Shown piece after piece: positions 29,845 through 38,601 of a stretch of DNA of 64,000 bases; position 1 is the first letter of the stretch, and every line of letters begins with the position of its first letter. The notes under the pieces were generated by a model. That model was not told the DNA's origin. It searched no databases and saw nothing but the letters and a program-made list of their open reading frames with translations. The stretch is from JANWKA01 sp035533815 (GTDB lineage: Bacteria; Bacteroidota; Bacteroidia; Chitinophagales; Chitinophagaceae): NCBI GenBank assembly GCA_035533815.1, contig DATLTB010000056.1:1-64000 (forward strand), written 5' to 3'. A program made the translations under genes and the position numbers.

Positions 29845-30602
29845 TTGATGACTGATTTGAAAGCCAAAGATAGGATAATGTAGAGGATAAAAACAGCAGG
29901 AACCACCCCGTAACCCAGCCAGGGAATACCCAATATAACACTGAGGATCAGCAGATACCGGGGTAGATTCCGGGTTAATCCAAAGCCCGAAAACTTTAAG
30001 CTCAGCATACGAAGGGGAGACACCATCAGATAGCAAAGCAGGAAGATAATGACATATAGAAACCAGGGATTGCCAAACCAGGATTCCAGGTGAAACCGGT
30101 CTTTGAGCAGGATAAGCGGAAATGAAGCGATGAGCAGGCCGACTGCAGGAGTGGGTACCCCAATGAAGTGTTGTTGCTGTTCGGGATCTATATTAAATCG
30201 GGCCAGCCGGAGGGCGGCAAAACAGGGCAGCAGCAGGGCTGGAAGCAACCAGATCATACTCACATCGAGGGCTCCCGGATACTGCATCCAGGCCGACCGT
30301 AACAGGTGATACAGGATCAGGCCCGGGGCCACCCCAAAACTGACGATATCGGCCAGGGAATCCAGTTGTTTGCCCAGGGGAGAGTGCAGCTTCAGGATCC
30401 GTGCTGCCAGCCCGTCCAAAAAATCCAACAGGGCAGCCAGTCCGATCAGGACTGAAGCCCAGCCAATCGGCTCCGGGGCAGTGACTATATAGTCCTGACC
30501 GTTATAAGCAGTGAGGTAATCAGGGGTTTGCAGGATAAAGATTATGGCCAGGACCCCGCAGAACAGGTTGCCCAGGGTCAGGATATTCGCAGTATGCTTC
30601 AT
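29841..30602 (-). CDS. pssA: CDP-diacylglycerol-serine O-phosphatidyltransferase PssA
   Basis: PssA makes phosphatidylserine, the precursor of phosphatidylethanolamine, from CDP-diacylglycerol and serine in the inner membrane. The 253-residue protein has several transmembrane helices and the CDP-alcohol phosphotransferase motif in LDFLDGLAARILKLHSPLGK followed by QLDSLADIVSFG. It lies 28 bases behind pepP and overlaps purS. Phosphatidylserine decarboxylase is not in the window. Confidence 0.94.
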   Translation of the reverse strand: MKHTANILTLGNLFCGVLAIIFILQTPDYLTAYNGQDYIVTAPEPIGWASVLIGLAALLDFLDGLAARILKLHSPLGKQLDSLADIVSFGVAPGLILYHLLRSAWMQYPGALDVSMIWLLPALLLPCFAALRLARFNIDPEQQQHFIGVPTPAVGLLIASFPLILLKDRFHLESWFGNPWFLYVIIFLLCYLMVSPLRMLSLKFSGFGLTRNLPRYLLILSVILGIPWLGYGVVPAVFILYIILSLAFKSVIK

Positions 30603-30630
30603 GCAGGGGTGGCTGAGTTTTAGTGATCAT

Positions 30631-31920
30631 TTACCTGGCCATCAGCCTTTCTATTTCATCGGCTTCGATGGGGATATGCTTCATCAGGTCTGTATTTCCT
30701 TTTTTGGTGACCTGAAAATTATTTTCAATCCGGACTCCCAGGCCTTCCTCCTGGATATAAATGCCTGGCTCCACCGTAAATACCATGCCTGGCAGGATTA
30801 ATTTTCGCTTGGAACCCAGATCATGCACATCAAGGCCCAGATGATGGGAAATCCCATGATACATGTATCTGCGCCAGGCTGGCTGATCGGGATCCTGGTT
30901 TTTCAGGTCGGATTTGCTCAGCAGCCCGATCTGCAAAAAAGTCTTCTCCGCTTCCGCGAATACGCCGGTTTCATAGGCATTGACGGTGATTCCGGGCCTG
31001 AGGAGGCTTACGGCATGCCGGTGCAGGTGCAGACAGGCATTATACACCTGTTTTTGCCTTAGGGTGAATTTCCCGTTCACCGGAACAGTGCGTGTCAGGT
31101 CCGCACTGTAATGTCCATACTCTGCTCCGAAATCCATAAGAACCAGCTCCCCGTCCCCGCAGGGGCCATTGTTGGCAATATAATGCAGGGTTCTTGCCCT
31201 GTCCCCGCTCGCAATGATGGAGTCATAAGCCTCCCCGGTTGCCCTGCGGGATAAAAACCCCCTGAGGATCTCTGCCTGAATCTCATATTCCATCACTGCG
31301 GGACGGATGAACCCCAGCAGGTCCCGGAAAGTCTTATCCGTGATGTCAATGGCTTGCCTGATTACTTCAATCTCCCAGGGAGTTTTAATGGCCCGCAGTT
31401 GCCTGAGTATACCGGCAGCCCGTAAATAATGATGAAGGGGATAATCCCGTTGCATATCCGCGATAAACCGGTAATCCCGGGCAGGATAGTATTTGCCCCG
31501 CCGGTCATTTTCATTGGAGTTCAGGTAAACATGCTCCGCATCATGCATCCAGATCCGCAGCAGGGGATCCAGGCTATCGAGCCAGACTACAGTCTGCATG
31601 GCACAGCTGGCCCCGGCTTCCTCCTGACGTAGCCGGTGACCATCCCATTTTTCCTTCATTTCATTGGGACGGACCAACACCAGCACTTCGCGGTACAGGG
31701 GATCGGGGTTGTCAGGGTAAAGGATCACCATGGTGTCTTCCTGGTCAATTCCGCAAAGCCATAGCAGATCAGCATTTTGCCTGAACCGGTATAAGGCATC
31801 CCCGCTGGATGGCACTTCATCATTTGAATTGAAAATGGCGATTGAATCCGGCACCATTTGTTCGATAAAGCGCTTTCGGTTATTGGCGAACAATTTGGGG
31901 TTTAGGGGAAGATATCTCAT
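30631..31920 (-). CDS. pepP: Xaa-Pro aminopeptidase (M24B)
   Basis: The 429-residue protein has the N-terminal aminopeptidase P domain and a C-terminal pita-bread domain. The five metal ligands are visible: Asp in LVLMDFGAEYGHYSADLTRT (two Asp), His in YHGISHHLGLDVHD, Glu in FTVEPGIYIQ and Glu in VRIENNFQV. It removes N-terminal residues that precede proline. It is the first gene of the leftward pepP-pssA-purS-rsmI set, with a TAGGTTTG box 20 bases upstream. Confidence 0.95.
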   Translation of the reverse strand: MRYLPLNPKLFANNRKRFIEQMVPDSIAIFNSNDEVPSSGDALYRFRQNADLLWLCGIDQEDTMVILYPDNPDPLYREVLVLVRPNEMKEKWDGHRLRQEEAGASCAMQTVVWLDSLDPLLRIWMHDAEHVYLNSNENDRRGKYYPARDYRFIADMQRDYPLHHYLRAAGILRQLRAIKTPWEIEVIRQAIDITDKTFRDLLGFIRPAVMEYEIQAEILRGFLSRRATGEAYDSIIASGDRARTLHYIANNGPCGDGELVLMDFGAEYGHYSADLTRTVPVNGKFTLRQKQVYNACLHLHRHAVSLLRPGITVNAYETGVFAEAEKTFLQIGLLSKSDLKNQDPDQPAWRRYMYHGISHHLGLDVHDLGSKRKLILPGMVFTVEPGIYIQEEGLGVRIENNFQVTKKGNTDLMKHIPIEADEIERLMAR

Positions 31921-31940
31921 ATCCAGGTCTGATTTAAGAC

Positions 31941-31948
31941 CAAACCTA
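31941..31948 (-). promoter_or_regulatory. -7 box upstream of pepP
   Basis: TAGGTTTG on the minus strand matches TAnnTTTG, 20 bases before the pepP ATG at 31920. Confidence 0.5.
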
Positions 31949-32142
31949 CTGGATTTTCAGAAAAGACCAATAGATGCAGATCAACCTGCCACACCGGACT
32001 GATCATGGGGTTAATCCCTCATACTCCTGATCAGGGAACCTGCCAAGTCAGGCAGCCTGATCCCCTAAAAATGAATATTTACGAATTTTACAGGCTATTA
32101 TTTTTATTTTGCTTAAAATATACCCCGGATATGGCCCAAGAA

Positions 32143-32171
32143 TTTGATAATTTCAAAATTTTATAGCTTTG
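32143..32171 (+). promoter_or_regulatory. Promoter upstream of pckA
   Basis: TTTG at 32143-32146 and TAGCTTTG at 32164-32171 are spaced 17 bases apart, slightly shorter than the 19 bases of the rRNA promoter. The -7 box lies 22 bases before the pckA start at 32194. Confidence 0.5.
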
Positions 32172-32193
32172 TCTTTTAACCAATGTATGGTTT

Positions 32194-33795
32194 ATGTTGT
32201 CAGGAACCCTTATATCTCCTCTATCCGGATGGGCTGGGCCAGGTTTGGAAGGATACACTGCCTTGCATTATCAGCTTACCCCGGAACAGTTAGTCCAGCA
32301 AACCCTTTCCCGCGGCCAGGGCCGACTGGCCGACAGCGGTGCCCTGGTGATCCGTACCGGAAAATTCACCGGACGTTCCCCGCAGGATCGTTACCTGGTG
32401 AAAGATGACCAGACCGCCTCCAGGATAAACTGGAATGAATTCAATATCCCGATTTCTGAGGACAGTTTTGACCGGCTGTTTCACCGGCTCATCCGTTATT
32501 TCCGGGGAAAGGAAATCTGGATGAGGGATGGATATGTCTGTGCTGATCCGGCCTACCGGATCAATATCCGGGTGATCACGGAGACTCCCTGGGCTAATTT
32601 ATTCTGCCATCACCTGCTGCTCCGGCCAGCCGCATCAGGACCTGCTGATCCGGACTGGCTCGTTATCCAGGCCCCCGGTTACCAGGCAATCCCGGAATTG
32701 CAGGGTACCCGGAAAGAAAATTTTTCCATCATCAATCTCTCCCGGAGAATCATCATCATCGGAGGGACTGCCTATACCGGGGAAATCAAAAAAGGGATTT
32801 TTTCTATGCTCAATTACCTGCTGCCCCAAAAGATGGATGTGCTGGGCATGCATTGCAGTGCCAATATGGGCATCGGCGGGGATACGGCCTTGTTTTTCGG
32901 GCTCAGCGGAACCGGGAAGACCACCCTGAGCACGGATGAACACCGAAAACTCATTGGGGACGATGAGCATGGATGGTCTGATTCCGGGATCTTCAATTTC
33001 GAAGGCGGTTGTTATGCCAAATGCATTGACCTGCGCCCTGAAAAGGAACCCCAGATCTATAAGGCCATCCGAAAAGGGGCCATGCTGGAAAATGTACAGT
33101 TCCTCCCGGGAACCAAGCGGGTCGATTACCAGGACCGGACCATCACCGAAAACACCCGGGTTTCCTACCCCTTATATTATCTGGATCAGGTTCAGGATCC
33201 CCCCATGGGGCCCCCGCCCAGGCATATTTTTTTTCTGACCTGCGATGCCAATGGGGTGCTTCCCCCCATTTCCAGCATGGACTCCGGACAGACGATGTAT
33301 CAGTACATTTCCGGATATACCGCCAAGGTAGCCGGTACCGAAATAGGGATTTCTGCACCGAAATCCACATTCAGTACCTGTTTCGGGGCGCCATTCCTGC
33401 CCCTGCACCCCATGGTCTATGCCCGGATGCTCGGGGAAAAAGTGAAAAGATACCGGACCTCCTGCTGGCTGATCAATACAGGATGGACCGGGGGGCCAAT
33501 CGGGCAGGGGTACCGGATCGCCCTTTCCCAAACCAGGGCCATGATTGCAGCAGTCCTCAATGGGAAACTGGAAAAAGCTGCGTTCATTCCCCGGGGATTG
33601 TTTCGTTTATCAGTCCCTGAATATTGTCCCGGAGTACCGTCAGAGATGCTGGATCCCCGGAAAGTCTGGTCAGATGCTGTCGTGTATGATATGAAAGAGC
33701 AGGAGCTGGTGGCCGCATTCCGTAAAAACTTTGAACCGTTCGCTACAGCGGCCTGGAAGGAAATGCTGGATTCCGGTCCCCATAACCCCTGCTGA
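32194..33795 (+). CDS. pckA: Phosphoenolpyruvate carboxykinase (ATP)
   Basis: PckA converts oxaloacetate and ATP to phosphoenolpyruvate, CO2 and ADP, the first step of gluconeogenesis. The 533-residue protein has the substrate-binding motif TGKFTGRSPQDRY, the kinase-1a P-loop GLSGTGKTTLS (about 239-249), the metal motif LIGDDEHGWSD and the ENTRVSYPL segment. It is the ATP-dependent class and is full length. It is a single gene reading rightward, with folD having its own -7 box behind it. Confidence 0.96.
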   Translation: MLSGTLISPLSGWAGPGLEGYTALHYQLTPEQLVQQTLSRGQGRLADSGALVIRTGKFTGRSPQDRYLVKDDQTASRINWNEFNIPISEDSFDRLFHRLIRYFRGKEIWMRDGYVCADPAYRINIRVITETPWANLFCHHLLLRPAASGPADPDWLVIQAPGYQAIPELQGTRKENFSIINLSRRIIIIGGTAYTGEIKKGIFSMLNYLLPQKMDVLGMHCSANMGIGGDTALFFGLSGTGKTTLSTDEHRKLIGDDEHGWSDSGIFNFEGGCYAKCIDLRPEKEPQIYKAIRKGAMLENVQFLPGTKRVDYQDRTITENTRVSYPLYYLDQVQDPPMGPPPRHIFFLTCDANGVLPPISSMDSGQTMYQYISGYTAKVAGTEIGISAPKSTFSTCFGAPFLPLHPMVYARMLGEKVKRYRTSCWLINTGWTGGPIGQGYRIALSQTRAMIAAVLNGKLEKAAFIPRGLFRLSVPEYCPGVPSEMLDPRKVWSDAVVYDMKEQELVAAFRKNFEPFATAAWKEMLDSGPHNPC

Positions 33796-33820
33796 TTCCC
33801 CTATTTCACCGCACCCTCCT

Positions 33821-33828
33821 TATCTTTG
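33821..33828 (+). promoter_or_regulatory. -7 box directly before the folD start
   Basis: TATCTTTG matches TAnnTTTG and ends only 4 bases before the folD ATG at 33833, so the transcript would be leaderless or nearly so. Confidence 0.6.
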
Positions 33829-33832
33829 CCCC

Positions 33833-34735
33833 ATGCAATTGCTTGATGGGAAAATGCTGTCCGGGCAGATCCGGACTGAATTAGCTGCCCGGGTGGCGGG
33901 TCTGAAGGCCAATGGTCAAAGAGCGCCCCACCTGGCCGCAGTGCTCGTGGGGCATCATGGTGCCAGTGAAACCTATGTGGCTGCCAAGGTAAAAGCCTGT
34001 GGGGAAGCTGGGTTCCAGTCCTCTCTATGGCGGTTTGATGAACGGATCAGTGAAAATGACCTCCTGGTGGAGATCAGCCGGCTTAATGAACGTCCCGATA
34101 TCGATGGTATACTGATCCAGCTTCCCCTTCCCGGCGGTATTTCGCCTGACCGGGTTATCCTGAGGGTGGACCCCAGCCGGGATGTGGATGGATTTCATCC
34201 GCTGAACATCGGCAGGATGGTAGCCGGTTTGCCTGGTTTTATTCCGGCCACCCCGCACGGGATTATGCTGCTGCTGGCCCATTACCAGGTGGAAACTAGT
34301 GGTAAGCAGGCAGTCGTCCTGGGTCGCAGCGGGATTGTAGGTACCCCGGTCAGTATTTTGCTAAGCCGTAATGCTTACCCGGGCAATTGTACCGTTACCC
34401 TTTGCCATTCCCGTACGCCCCACCTGAAAGAGATATGCCGCCACGCCGATATCCTTGTGGCAGCTATGGGAAAGCCAGGAACGGTTACCCGGGAAATGGT
34501 CAAGGAAGGAGCCGTAGTGGTGGATGTGGGAACAACCCGGGTGCCGGATGATACCCGGAGTACGGGGTACCGCCTGGCAGGGGATGTCTGTTTTGATGAA
34601 GTTTCCCCGGTCTGCAGTTATATCACTCCGGTACCTGGTGGTATTGGTCCCATGACCATTGCAGCCCTGCTGAAGAACACTTTCCAGGCTGCAGTAAGCC
34701 ATCATCAGCAAAAAAGCGGATTAAACATCCAATAA
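33833..34735 (+). CDS. folD: Bifunctional methylene-THF dehydrogenase / methenyl-THF cyclohydrolase FolD
   Basis: FolD interconverts methylene-, methenyl- and formyl-tetrahydrofolate. The 300-residue protein starts QLLDGKMLSGQIRTELA and has the catalytic YVAAKVKACGEAGF (Tyr and Lys), the QLPLPGGISPDRV motif and the nucleotide-binding GRSGIVGTPVSILL. The open frame extends 34 codons upstream into pckA, but family alignment and the -7 box fix the start at 33833. It is followed after 7 bases by queE. Confidence 0.96.
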   Translation: MQLLDGKMLSGQIRTELAARVAGLKANGQRAPHLAAVLVGHHGASETYVAAKVKACGEAGFQSSLWRFDERISENDLLVEISRLNERPDIDGILIQLPLPGGISPDRVILRVDPSRDVDGFHPLNIGRMVAGLPGFIPATPHGIMLLLAHYQVETSGKQAVVLGRSGIVGTPVSILLSRNAYPGNCTVTLCHSRTPHLKEICRHADILVAAMGKPGTVTREMVKEGAVVVDVGTTRVPDDTRSTGYRLAGDVCFDEVSPVCSYITPVPGGIGPMTIAALLKNTFQAAVSHHQQKSGLNIQ

Positions 34736-34742
34736 ACACCAT

Positions 34743-35363
34743 ATGGCCCCAATCCTTAATGTCCCTGAACTGCTGCCGGTAATGGAATGTTTTTACAGCA
34801 TCCAGGGGGAAGGGTACCATCAGGGAAAAGCGGCTTATTTTATCCGGCTGGCAGGATGCGATGTGGGATGTACCTGGTGTGATGTGAAAGAAAGCTGGAA
34901 TGCAGAAGCCCATCCCCGGATTGATGTGCATGAAATGACCCGGGAAGCGGGCAAATTTCCATCCGGCATAGTGGTGATCACCGGCGGGGAACCCCTGATG
35001 CACAGCCTGGATGGATTGACGGCTTCCCTGCGCAAATCAGGTTCCCGCACCCACCTGGAAACTTCGGGTTCCTGGCCAATGAGTGGCACCTGGGACTGGA
35101 TCTGCCTTTCTCCAAAAAAATTCAGGCCCCCGCTGCCGGGAATCTTCAATCTGGCCCATGAACTGAAGATCATCATTTATAATACCTCCGATTTTGCCTG
35201 GGCTGAAAAGCACGCCTCCCTGGTCGGTCCGGCCTGCCGGTTATACCTTCAGCCGGAATGGAGCCGGGCCGCTAAGGTGACTCCCATGCTGGTGGATTAT
35301 ATCCGGGATCATCCCCGCTGGGAGCTATCCCTGCAAATCCATAAATATATCCAGGTCCCCTGA
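34743..35363 (+). CDS. queE: 7-carboxy-7-deazaguanine synthase QueE
   Basis: QueE is a radical SAM enzyme that contracts the ring of carboxytetrahydropterin on the queuosine/deazapurine route. The 206-residue protein has the 4Fe-4S motif AGCDVGCTWCDVKESW (Cys39, Cys43, Cys46), the glycine-rich VVITGGEPLMH and a C-terminal region with YLQPEWSRA. It is a full-length member of the short class. It lies 7 bases behind folD in a likely two-gene operon; queC and queD are not nearby. Confidence 0.93.
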   Translation: MAPILNVPELLPVMECFYSIQGEGYHQGKAAYFIRLAGCDVGCTWCDVKESWNAEAHPRIDVHEMTREAGKFPSGIVVITGGEPLMHSLDGLTASLRKSGSRTHLETSGSWPMSGTWDWICLSPKKFRPPLPGIFNLAHELKIIIYNTSDFAWAEKHASLVGPACRLYLQPEWSRAAKVTPMLVDYIRDHPRWELSLQIHKYIQVP

Positions 35364-35500
35364 ATGCAGGTGGAAGTTATTTTCCTGCACGCAAAAATTC
35401 CAGCCCTTTATCTCCGTTGGCCCTGCTGAAAACAGGCGGAATACGTTAATTTCATGTCCGGGCGGGACCCTTTAAATCAAATGCAGGGTTTACAATATTT

Positions 35501-37405
35501 ATGAAACGGATTTTTTTTATCCTCCCTGGTATGCTTTACTGGCTGGTTTCTTCTGCCCAAACCTATCAGGTAACTATGATCAGCAAAAAAGCCAGGTACC
35601 TATACCAGCAGGCCCAGGATGCGATTACGCAGGATAATTATACGCTTGCAGCTGGCTTTCTGGAACGTGCGGTAAAGGATGATTCCGGCTATCTGGATGC
35701 CTATGCCCAGCTAGGCAGCATTTATCTCAGCACGCACCGATACAGTATTGCTGCCTACAATTTCACCAGGGCCCTGGATATAGATTCTGTCTATGCAAGA
35801 TCCTTGCTTTATTCCTGTGCCAAAGCCCTGGCAGGGGAAGGGCATTTTGAAAAAGCAGTACTAGAAATTGACCGCTATTTGCAATCTTCCGGACTGGACA
35901 GCCCGGAGCGACGCAATGCCCTCGTCTGGCTGCAGCATTATCAGTTTGCCCTGCATACTTTAAACAGGGCCACGGGGTTTAACCCGGTCAATCTTGGAGA
36001 CAGTATCAATACTGATATGCCGGAATATGCGCCAAGCCTCACCATTGATCAGAAAACCCTGATCTTTACCCGGCTTCTCGGCGGTCACAATGAAGATTTT
36101 TATATCAGTCATTTGGACAGCGACGGCAAATGGAGCCTTGCCGCCAATATTGGCCCCCCGGTAAATACCCCATACAACGAAGGTTCCGGGCATATCTCCC
36201 AGGATGGACAATTCCTGCTCTATGCAGGTTGCAATTTCCCAGGCGGCTTTGGAAGCTGTGATATCTATTATTCCATGCATGCCCAAGGGAGGTGGACCAC
36301 CCCCAAAAATATCGGCGAACCGGTCAATTCACCGTATTGGGATACGCAGCCCTGCTTGTCTGCAGATAACAAAGACCTGTATTTTGTCAGCAACCGGCCC
36401 GGGGGTTACGGAGGAAGTGATATCTATGTCAGCCACCTGCTTGCAGATGGCCATTGGGGCCAGCCGGAGAACCTTGGCCCGAATATCAATTCTGCAGGAG
36501 ATGAAAGCAGTCCATTCATTCATGCAGATAATCAGACCCTGTTTTTTGCTTCTGACGGCTGGCCGGGTATCGGGGATGTGGATATATTCTATTCCCGAAG
36601 GAACCCTGATGGCAGCTGGGGTAAACCGGTCAATCTGGGCTATCCCATCAATACCATTGATCATGACGGAAGCCTGTTTGTCGCTGCCGATGGGAAAACT
36701 GCCTATTTCGCTTCAGACCGAACCGATGGTTACGGACAACTGGACCTATATTCCTTCACGCTGTATCCCAAAGCCAGGCCGTTGAGGACTTTGTTCGTGA
36801 AAGGATATGTATTTGATGCCGTCACCGGACAGCGGCTTGCTTCTGCGATTGATTTGATCAACCTGGAAAATGGCAGGACCGTGACCCGTATCTACTGTGA
36901 TCAGCAGGGCAATTACCTGGTAGCGCTGCCGGTGGGCAAAAACTACGCCTTCCATGTCACCCGTCCGGGATACCTGTTTTATTCGGATAATTTTTCCCTG
37001 AAAGGGAAGTCCCCGGATAAACCTTATTATATCAATATTGGCTTGCAACCCATAGCAGTGAATGACAGCATGGTGCTGAAGAATATCTTTTTCGATGTGG
37101 ACCGGTACGACCTAAAGCCCCAGTCCCTGACTGAGCTGGATCAGATCGTGCTGCTGATGCAGCAGAATCCGGGAGTCACCATACAGATCAATGGATATAC
37201 GGATAATGCAGGAACTGTTCCGCATAACCTGGCATTATCCCGGAACAGGGCTCAATCTGTGGTCAGTTACCTGGTATCCCGGGGAATTCCTCCCGCCAGG
37301 CTGAAGGCAAAGGGTTTCGGGGATACCCATCCTGTCGCTTCCAATGACACGGACCAGGGACGGGCACAAAACCGAAGGACCGAGCTGGTCATTACAGGCA
37401 AATAA
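35501..37405 (+). CDS. PorE-like protein: TPR, PD40 propeller, CRD and OmpA domains
   Basis: The 634-residue protein has a signal peptide (FFILPGMLYWLVSSAQ), TPR repeats (about 25-130), a WD40-like PD40 beta-propeller (about 170-420; repeats of the DIYYS/DIYVS/DIFYS type), a carboxypeptidase-regulatory-like domain (about 430-505: GYVFDAVTGQRLASA) and a C-terminal OmpA peptidoglycan-binding domain (NGYTDNAGTVPHNLALSRNR). This order is that of PorE, the periplasmic T9SS component that anchors the system to peptidoglycan. PorE is a lipoprotein, but no lipobox Cys is seen at this signal peptide, so it could be a soluble relative instead. sprA lies 15 kb away. The next gene follows after 22 bases. 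Confidence 0.85.
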   Translation: MKRIFFILPGMLYWLVSSAQTYQVTMISKKARYLYQQAQDAITQDNYTLAAGFLERAVKDDSGYLDAYAQLGSIYLSTHRYSIAAYNFTRALDIDSVYARSLLYSCAKALAGEGHFEKAVLEIDRYLQSSGLDSPERRNALVWLQHYQFALHTLNRATGFNPVNLGDSINTDMPEYAPSLTIDQKTLIFTRLLGGHNEDFYISHLDSDGKWSLAANIGPPVNTPYNEGSGHISQDGQFLLYAGCNFPGGFGSCDIYYSMHAQGRWTTPKNIGEPVNSPYWDTQPCLSADNKDLYFVSNRPGGYGGSDIYVSHLLADGHWGQPENLGPNINSAGDESSPFIHADNQTLFFASDGWPGIGDVDIFYSRRNPDGSWGKPVNLGYPINTIDHDGSLFVAADGKTAYFASDRTDGYGQLDLYSFTLYPKARPLRTLFVKGYVFDAVTGQRLASAIDLINLENGRTVTRIYCDQQGNYLVALPVGKNYAFHVTRPGYLFYSDNFSLKGKSPDKPYYINIGLQPIAVNDSMVLKNIFFDVDRYDLKPQSLTELDQIVLLMQQNPGVTIQINGYTDNAGTVPHNLALSRNRAQSVVSYLVSRGIPPARLKAKGFGDTHPVASNDTDQGRAQNRRTELVITGK

Positions 37406-37427
37406 AAGGGAAACTAAAATTGATACG

Positions 37428-38162
37428 ATGAACCTTTCAGGAAATACCATACTGATCACCGGAGGGACTTCGGGCATCGGACTGGGCTTTGCAGAACAGC
37501 TTATCCTTTCAGGCAATACGGTGATCATCTGTGGCAGGCGGGCGGACAGGCTGCAGGAAATCAGTCATCAGTATCCGGCGATAATCACCCGGAAATCGGA
37601 CCTTCAGTCCGCCACCGAGCGAATCACCCTTTGTGACTGGGTATTGTCCAGACACCCCGCTCTCAATATGCTGATCAACAATGCGGGAATCCAGCTCATG
37701 GGAGACCTCACCAGACCCCTGGATTCCGGCAGGATTTCCTCCGAGGTGGAAACCAATCTGGTGGCCCCTATCCACCTGGTCTCTCTGCTGGCTCCCACTC
37801 TATCCGCAAAAGAATCTGCAGCGATCATCAATATATCATCCGGCCTGGCATTCGTACCAATCTCCTTCATGCCTGTATACTGTGCAACTAAGGCAGCTAT
37901 CCATTCCCTGACTTTGTCCCTCCGTTATCAGTTACGCAATACTCCGGTAAAGGTCTTTGAAGTTATTCCTCCCTCAGTGGATACCGAACTTGGGCATGAC
38001 CGAAGGCCGGATAAATCCAGCTCACATGGGGGGATGCCGGTTAATGAATTTATCCGGGAAGCTATGCAGGCCATTAAACTCGATTTGCTGGAAGCACCCA
38101 TCGGGGATGCTAAAAACCTGCGCGACCAGGGGGAACAATGGTTTGGCAGACTGAACCGTTGA
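37428..38162 (+). CDS. Short-chain dehydrogenase/reductase
   Basis: The 244-residue protein is a classical SDR with the NAD(P) motif ITGGTSGIGLGFAEQL, NNAGIQLMGD, the catalytic Ser in INISSGLAFVP and Tyr-Lys in YCATKAAIHSLTLSLR. It is close in type to DltE-like oxidoreductases; the substrate is unknown. The frame extends upstream into the preceding gene, but the Met at 37428 fits the family. It is 22 bases behind the PorE-like gene and probably shares its transcript. Confidence 0.9.
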   Translation: MNLSGNTILITGGTSGIGLGFAEQLILSGNTVIICGRRADRLQEISHQYPAIITRKSDLQSATERITLCDWVLSRHPALNMLINNAGIQLMGDLTRPLDSGRISSEVETNLVAPIHLVSLLAPTLSAKESAAIINISSGLAFVPISFMPVYCATKAAIHSLTLSLRYQLRNTPVKVFEVIPPSVDTELGHDRRPDKSSSHGGMPVNEFIREAMQAIKLDLLEAPIGDAKNLRDQGEQWFGRLNR

Positions 38163-38601
38163 ATACTTTAGTGATCCTTTCAGTATGGATTCAAATATGA
38201 AACATATTTTCTCCTGCCTCCGGGATTCCCTCCCATTTAATTAACTGCTTTCAATCCGGAAAATAAACTATACTGGACAGTTCAAGTATATCATCTGGGA
38301 TATAACCCAATTTGCCGATATGGGAATACCTCCCCAATCCACAACAATGCTGGCATGAAAATCCTGGCAACATTACGTTCATTGCCGCACTTGATTCAGA
38401 TCTGCTGCACGTATTCGTTTTTCTGTTCCTGGTTTTTGAGGCTGAACACCTGTTGGCCAGTAAGCCAGAGTTGCTTATAATGCCCACGAGATTCTCATTT
38501 ATATAGCCATCCCCACCATTAAATTTATACCCAATTTCCGCATGATTATAAATGGCCAATCTGTTCCGCTGAATTAAATGGTTGATAAAATCCTTTCGTA
38601 T
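38163..38601. other. Intergenic stretch between convergent SDR and hipA genes
   Basis: About 440 AT-rich bases with no recognised gene. A 102-residue leftward frame at 38251-38559 has no recognisable domain and sits behind hipA; it may be a decayed gene. No clear terminator hairpin was seen. Confidence 0.45.

Noticed and set aside
33731..33832. Upstream extension of the folD frame
   Set aside because: It lies inside pckA and the promoter box; family start is at 33833.
38251..38559. 102-residue leftward frame behind hipA
   Set aside because: Cys/Ser/Asn-rich composition with no recognisable domain; possibly a decayed gene but not supported as a CDS.
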